From Desulfovibrionaceae bacterium (lineage in GTDB: Bacteria; Desulfobacterota; Desulfovibrionia; Desulfovibrionales; Desulfovibrionaceae), in assembly GCA_009783025.1 (NCBI GenBank), contig WRHY01000007.1:3989-67988 (forward strand): DNA of 64,000 nucleotides, written 5' to 3'. The notes beneath the pieces are model-generated. The model made no database searches and was not told the origin of the DNA. It worked only from the letters and a program-made list of their open reading frames with translations. Each line of letters opens with the position of its first letter. Within the stretch, counting starts at the first letter, position 1. The position numbers were made by a program, and so were the translations under genes. Positions 62,715 to 64,000 of the stretch are shown in pieces.

Positions 62715-63893
62715 ATGGCAAGATTTACATTACCGCGCGATATCTATTATGGGAAAGGTTCTCTTGAAACGCTCAAAACGCTCAGAGGAAAACGGGCTAT
62801 TGTAGTTGTGGGCGGCGGATCCATGAAACGATTTGGATTTCTTGACAAAACGGTCGATTATTTAAAAGAGGCCGGCATGGAAGTCCGATTGTTCGAAAAC
62901 GTGGAGCCGGATCCTTCCGTCGAAACGGTGATGAAGGGCGCTCAGGCTATGCGGGAGTTTAATCCCGACTGGATTGTATCCATCGGCGGCGGCTCGCCGA
63001 TAGACGCCGCCAAAGCCATGTGGGTATTCTACGAATATCCTGAAACCACCTTTGAGCAGTTAATAATCCCGTTCAGTTTCCCGGAGCTTCGCATAAAGGC
63101 GAGGTTTGCCGCGATTCCGTCGACTTCGGGCACGGCTACCGAGGTGACGGCATTCTCGGTTATTACAGACTATCAAAAAGGGATCAAATATCCGCTGGCG
63201 GACTTTAATATCACGCCCGACATCGCAATTCTCGACCCGGCGATTGCCGAGACCATGCCGGGCACCCTGACCGCGCACACAGGCATGGACGCGCTGGCCC
63301 ACGCCATAGAGGCATATGTATCAACATTGAACGGCCCGTTTACCGACCCGCTGGCGCTGAAAGCCATTGCCATGGTATTTGAGAACCTGTACGGCTCCTA
63401 TAGCGGAGATACGGCCGCGCGTGAAAATATGCATTACGCGCAGTGCCTGGCCGGTATGGCGTTCAGCAACGCGCTGTTGGGTATTGTCCATTCCATGGCG
63501 CATAAGACAGGCGCGGCGTTTTCAACCGGGCATATCCCGCACGGATGCGCGAACGCGATCTATTTGCCCTATGTCATCCAGTACAATGCTGCCTGCGCGG
63601 CAAAGCGGTACGCGGAAATCGCGCGTTATATCGGCATTGAAGGAAAGGACGATAACGATGTAACCGGCAAGTTTATCGCGCGTATTCGCGAAATGAATAA
63701 AAAGCTGGAAATTCCGGCGACACTCCAGGAATTCGGCATCAAAGAAGCGGAATTCAGGGAAAAATTAGCCGCCATTGCCGCAAACGCAGTGGGCGACGCC
63801 TGCACCGGGTCCAATCCGAGGCCCATTACGCCCAAGCAGATGGAAGAGCTGCTTACGTGTGTTTATTATGGCAATGAGGTTGAAATCGATTAA
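62715..63893 (+). CDS. iron-containing alcohol dehydrogenase
   Basis: 392 residues. GGGSPIDAAKAM (NAD binding), STSGTATEVTAFSVI, the metal ligands in DALAHAIEAYVS and the GIVHSMAHKTGAAF...PHGCANAIYLP stretch are those of Fe-ADH family III. It interconverts a primary alcohol or diol and its aldehyde with NAD. GAGGAG precedes the ATG. It is monocistronic in the window and has no sigma-54 promoter I could find. An R1 palindrome repeat follows at its stop codon. Confidence 0.94.
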   Translation: MARFTLPRDIYYGKGSLETLKTLRGKRAIVVVGGGSMKRFGFLDKTVDYLKEAGMEVRLFENVEPDPSVETVMKGAQAMREFNPDWIVSIGGGSPIDAAKAMWVFYEYPETTFEQLIIPFSFPELRIKARFAAIPSTSGTATEVTAFSVITDYQKGIKYPLADFNITPDIAILDPAIAETMPGTLTAHTGMDALAHAIEAYVSTLNGPFTDPLALKAIAMVFENLYGSYSGDTAARENMHYAQCLAGMAFSNALLGIVHSMAHKTGAAFSTGHIPHGCANAIYLPYVIQYNAACAAKRYAEIARYIGIEGKDDNDVTGKFIARIREMNKKLEIPATLQEFGIKEAEFREKLAAIAANAVGDACTGSNPRPITPKQMEELLTCVYYGNEVEID

Positions 63894-63900
63894 AAATACC

Positions 63901-64000
63901 TGAGGGGGCTCTGCCCCCTCAGACTCCCCTGGCAGGGGGAAAGATTTTCCCCGCCCCCCTCACCAAATGCCGGGCCAGGGGGGCACCCCCCCCTGCCGGG
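63901..64000. repeat. GC-rich palindrome array (family R1, copy 3), cut by window edge
   Basis: TGAGGGGGC/GCCCCCTCA, CAGACTCCCCTGGCAGG and GGGGGAAA/TTTTCCCC follow the order of copies 1 and 2; the final hairpin is GGCCAGGGGGGCACCCCCCCCTGCC. It runs to the end of the window. Confidence 0.8.

Noticed and set aside
1..64000. CRISPR arrays, tRNA or rRNA genes, complete insertion sequences
   Set aside because: I saw no regular spacer array, no tRNA cloverleaf apart from the tmRNA ends, no rRNA and no transposase gene.

Overview
The window looks like a chromosome segment of a Gram-negative anaerobe of the Desulfovibrionaceae (Desulfovibrio-like). Supports are moderately high GC, a Desulfovibrio-type outer-membrane porin, a tripartite tricarboxylate transporter (TTT), many iron-sulfur and corrinoid proteins, sigma-54 control and a tmRNA with a YAYAA-type tag. 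The genus is inferred, not proven.

Layout. (1) 1-3.4 kb: end of a sigma-54 activator, an AT-rich control region, a sigma-54 promoter and an aquaglyceroporin/G3E GTPase operon. (2) 3.4-15 kb: a catabolic block built around a 1043-residue sigma-54 activator. Consensus -24/-12 promoters lie on both sides of it: one drives SDR, ThDP enzyme and ferredoxin-nitroreductase (minus strand), the other the TctCBA transporter (plus strand). An MFS transporter follows. (3) 15-32.2 kb: one very long minus-strand operon of 16 genes. In transcription order: molybdopterin oxidoreductase, ferredoxin, HcyBio/DUF39-ferredoxin protein, CCG Fe-S protein, a second DUF39-like protein, an ABC importer, UroD-type methyltransferase, corrinoid protein, second UroD-type methyltransferase, thioredoxin-like protein, G3E GTPase, MetH-activation-like protein, RACo-like reactivator and a UPF0280 protein. 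(4) 33-43 kb: beta-CASP hydrolase, VOC protein, chemoreceptor, P-type ATPase, MscL, then a small AT-richer islet (acetyltransferase, candidate structured RNA, two unknown proteins, toxin-antitoxin pair) ending at the 3' end of ssrA. (5) 43.8-64 kb: mostly housekeeping and envelope genes: gamma-glutamyltransferase, lipoprotein, MBL hydrolase, porin, Lon, Sel1 protein, class IV aminotransferase, CobT, ferredoxin, YkgJ-TPR-PurH-glycosyltransferase operon, HflX, Fe-alcohol dehydrogenase.

Main result. The long corrinoid operon and the distant aquaporin/GTPase operon carry matching control regions: a sigma-54 promoter with the same 13-base palindromic block 129-130 bases upstream of it. The activator truncated at the left edge is the obvious candidate regulator. 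I infer one regulon for uptake and methyl transfer from a small methylated, possibly sulfur-containing, compound. The substrate cannot be read from the sequence. The combination of corrinoid methyl transfer with the HcyBio/UPF0280 proteins known from methanogen sulfide/homocysteine metabolism is the best candidate here for an undescribed system.

The intergenic spaces also hold three families of palindromic repeats. One is a 127-bp element whose two ends change together while the interior stays identical.
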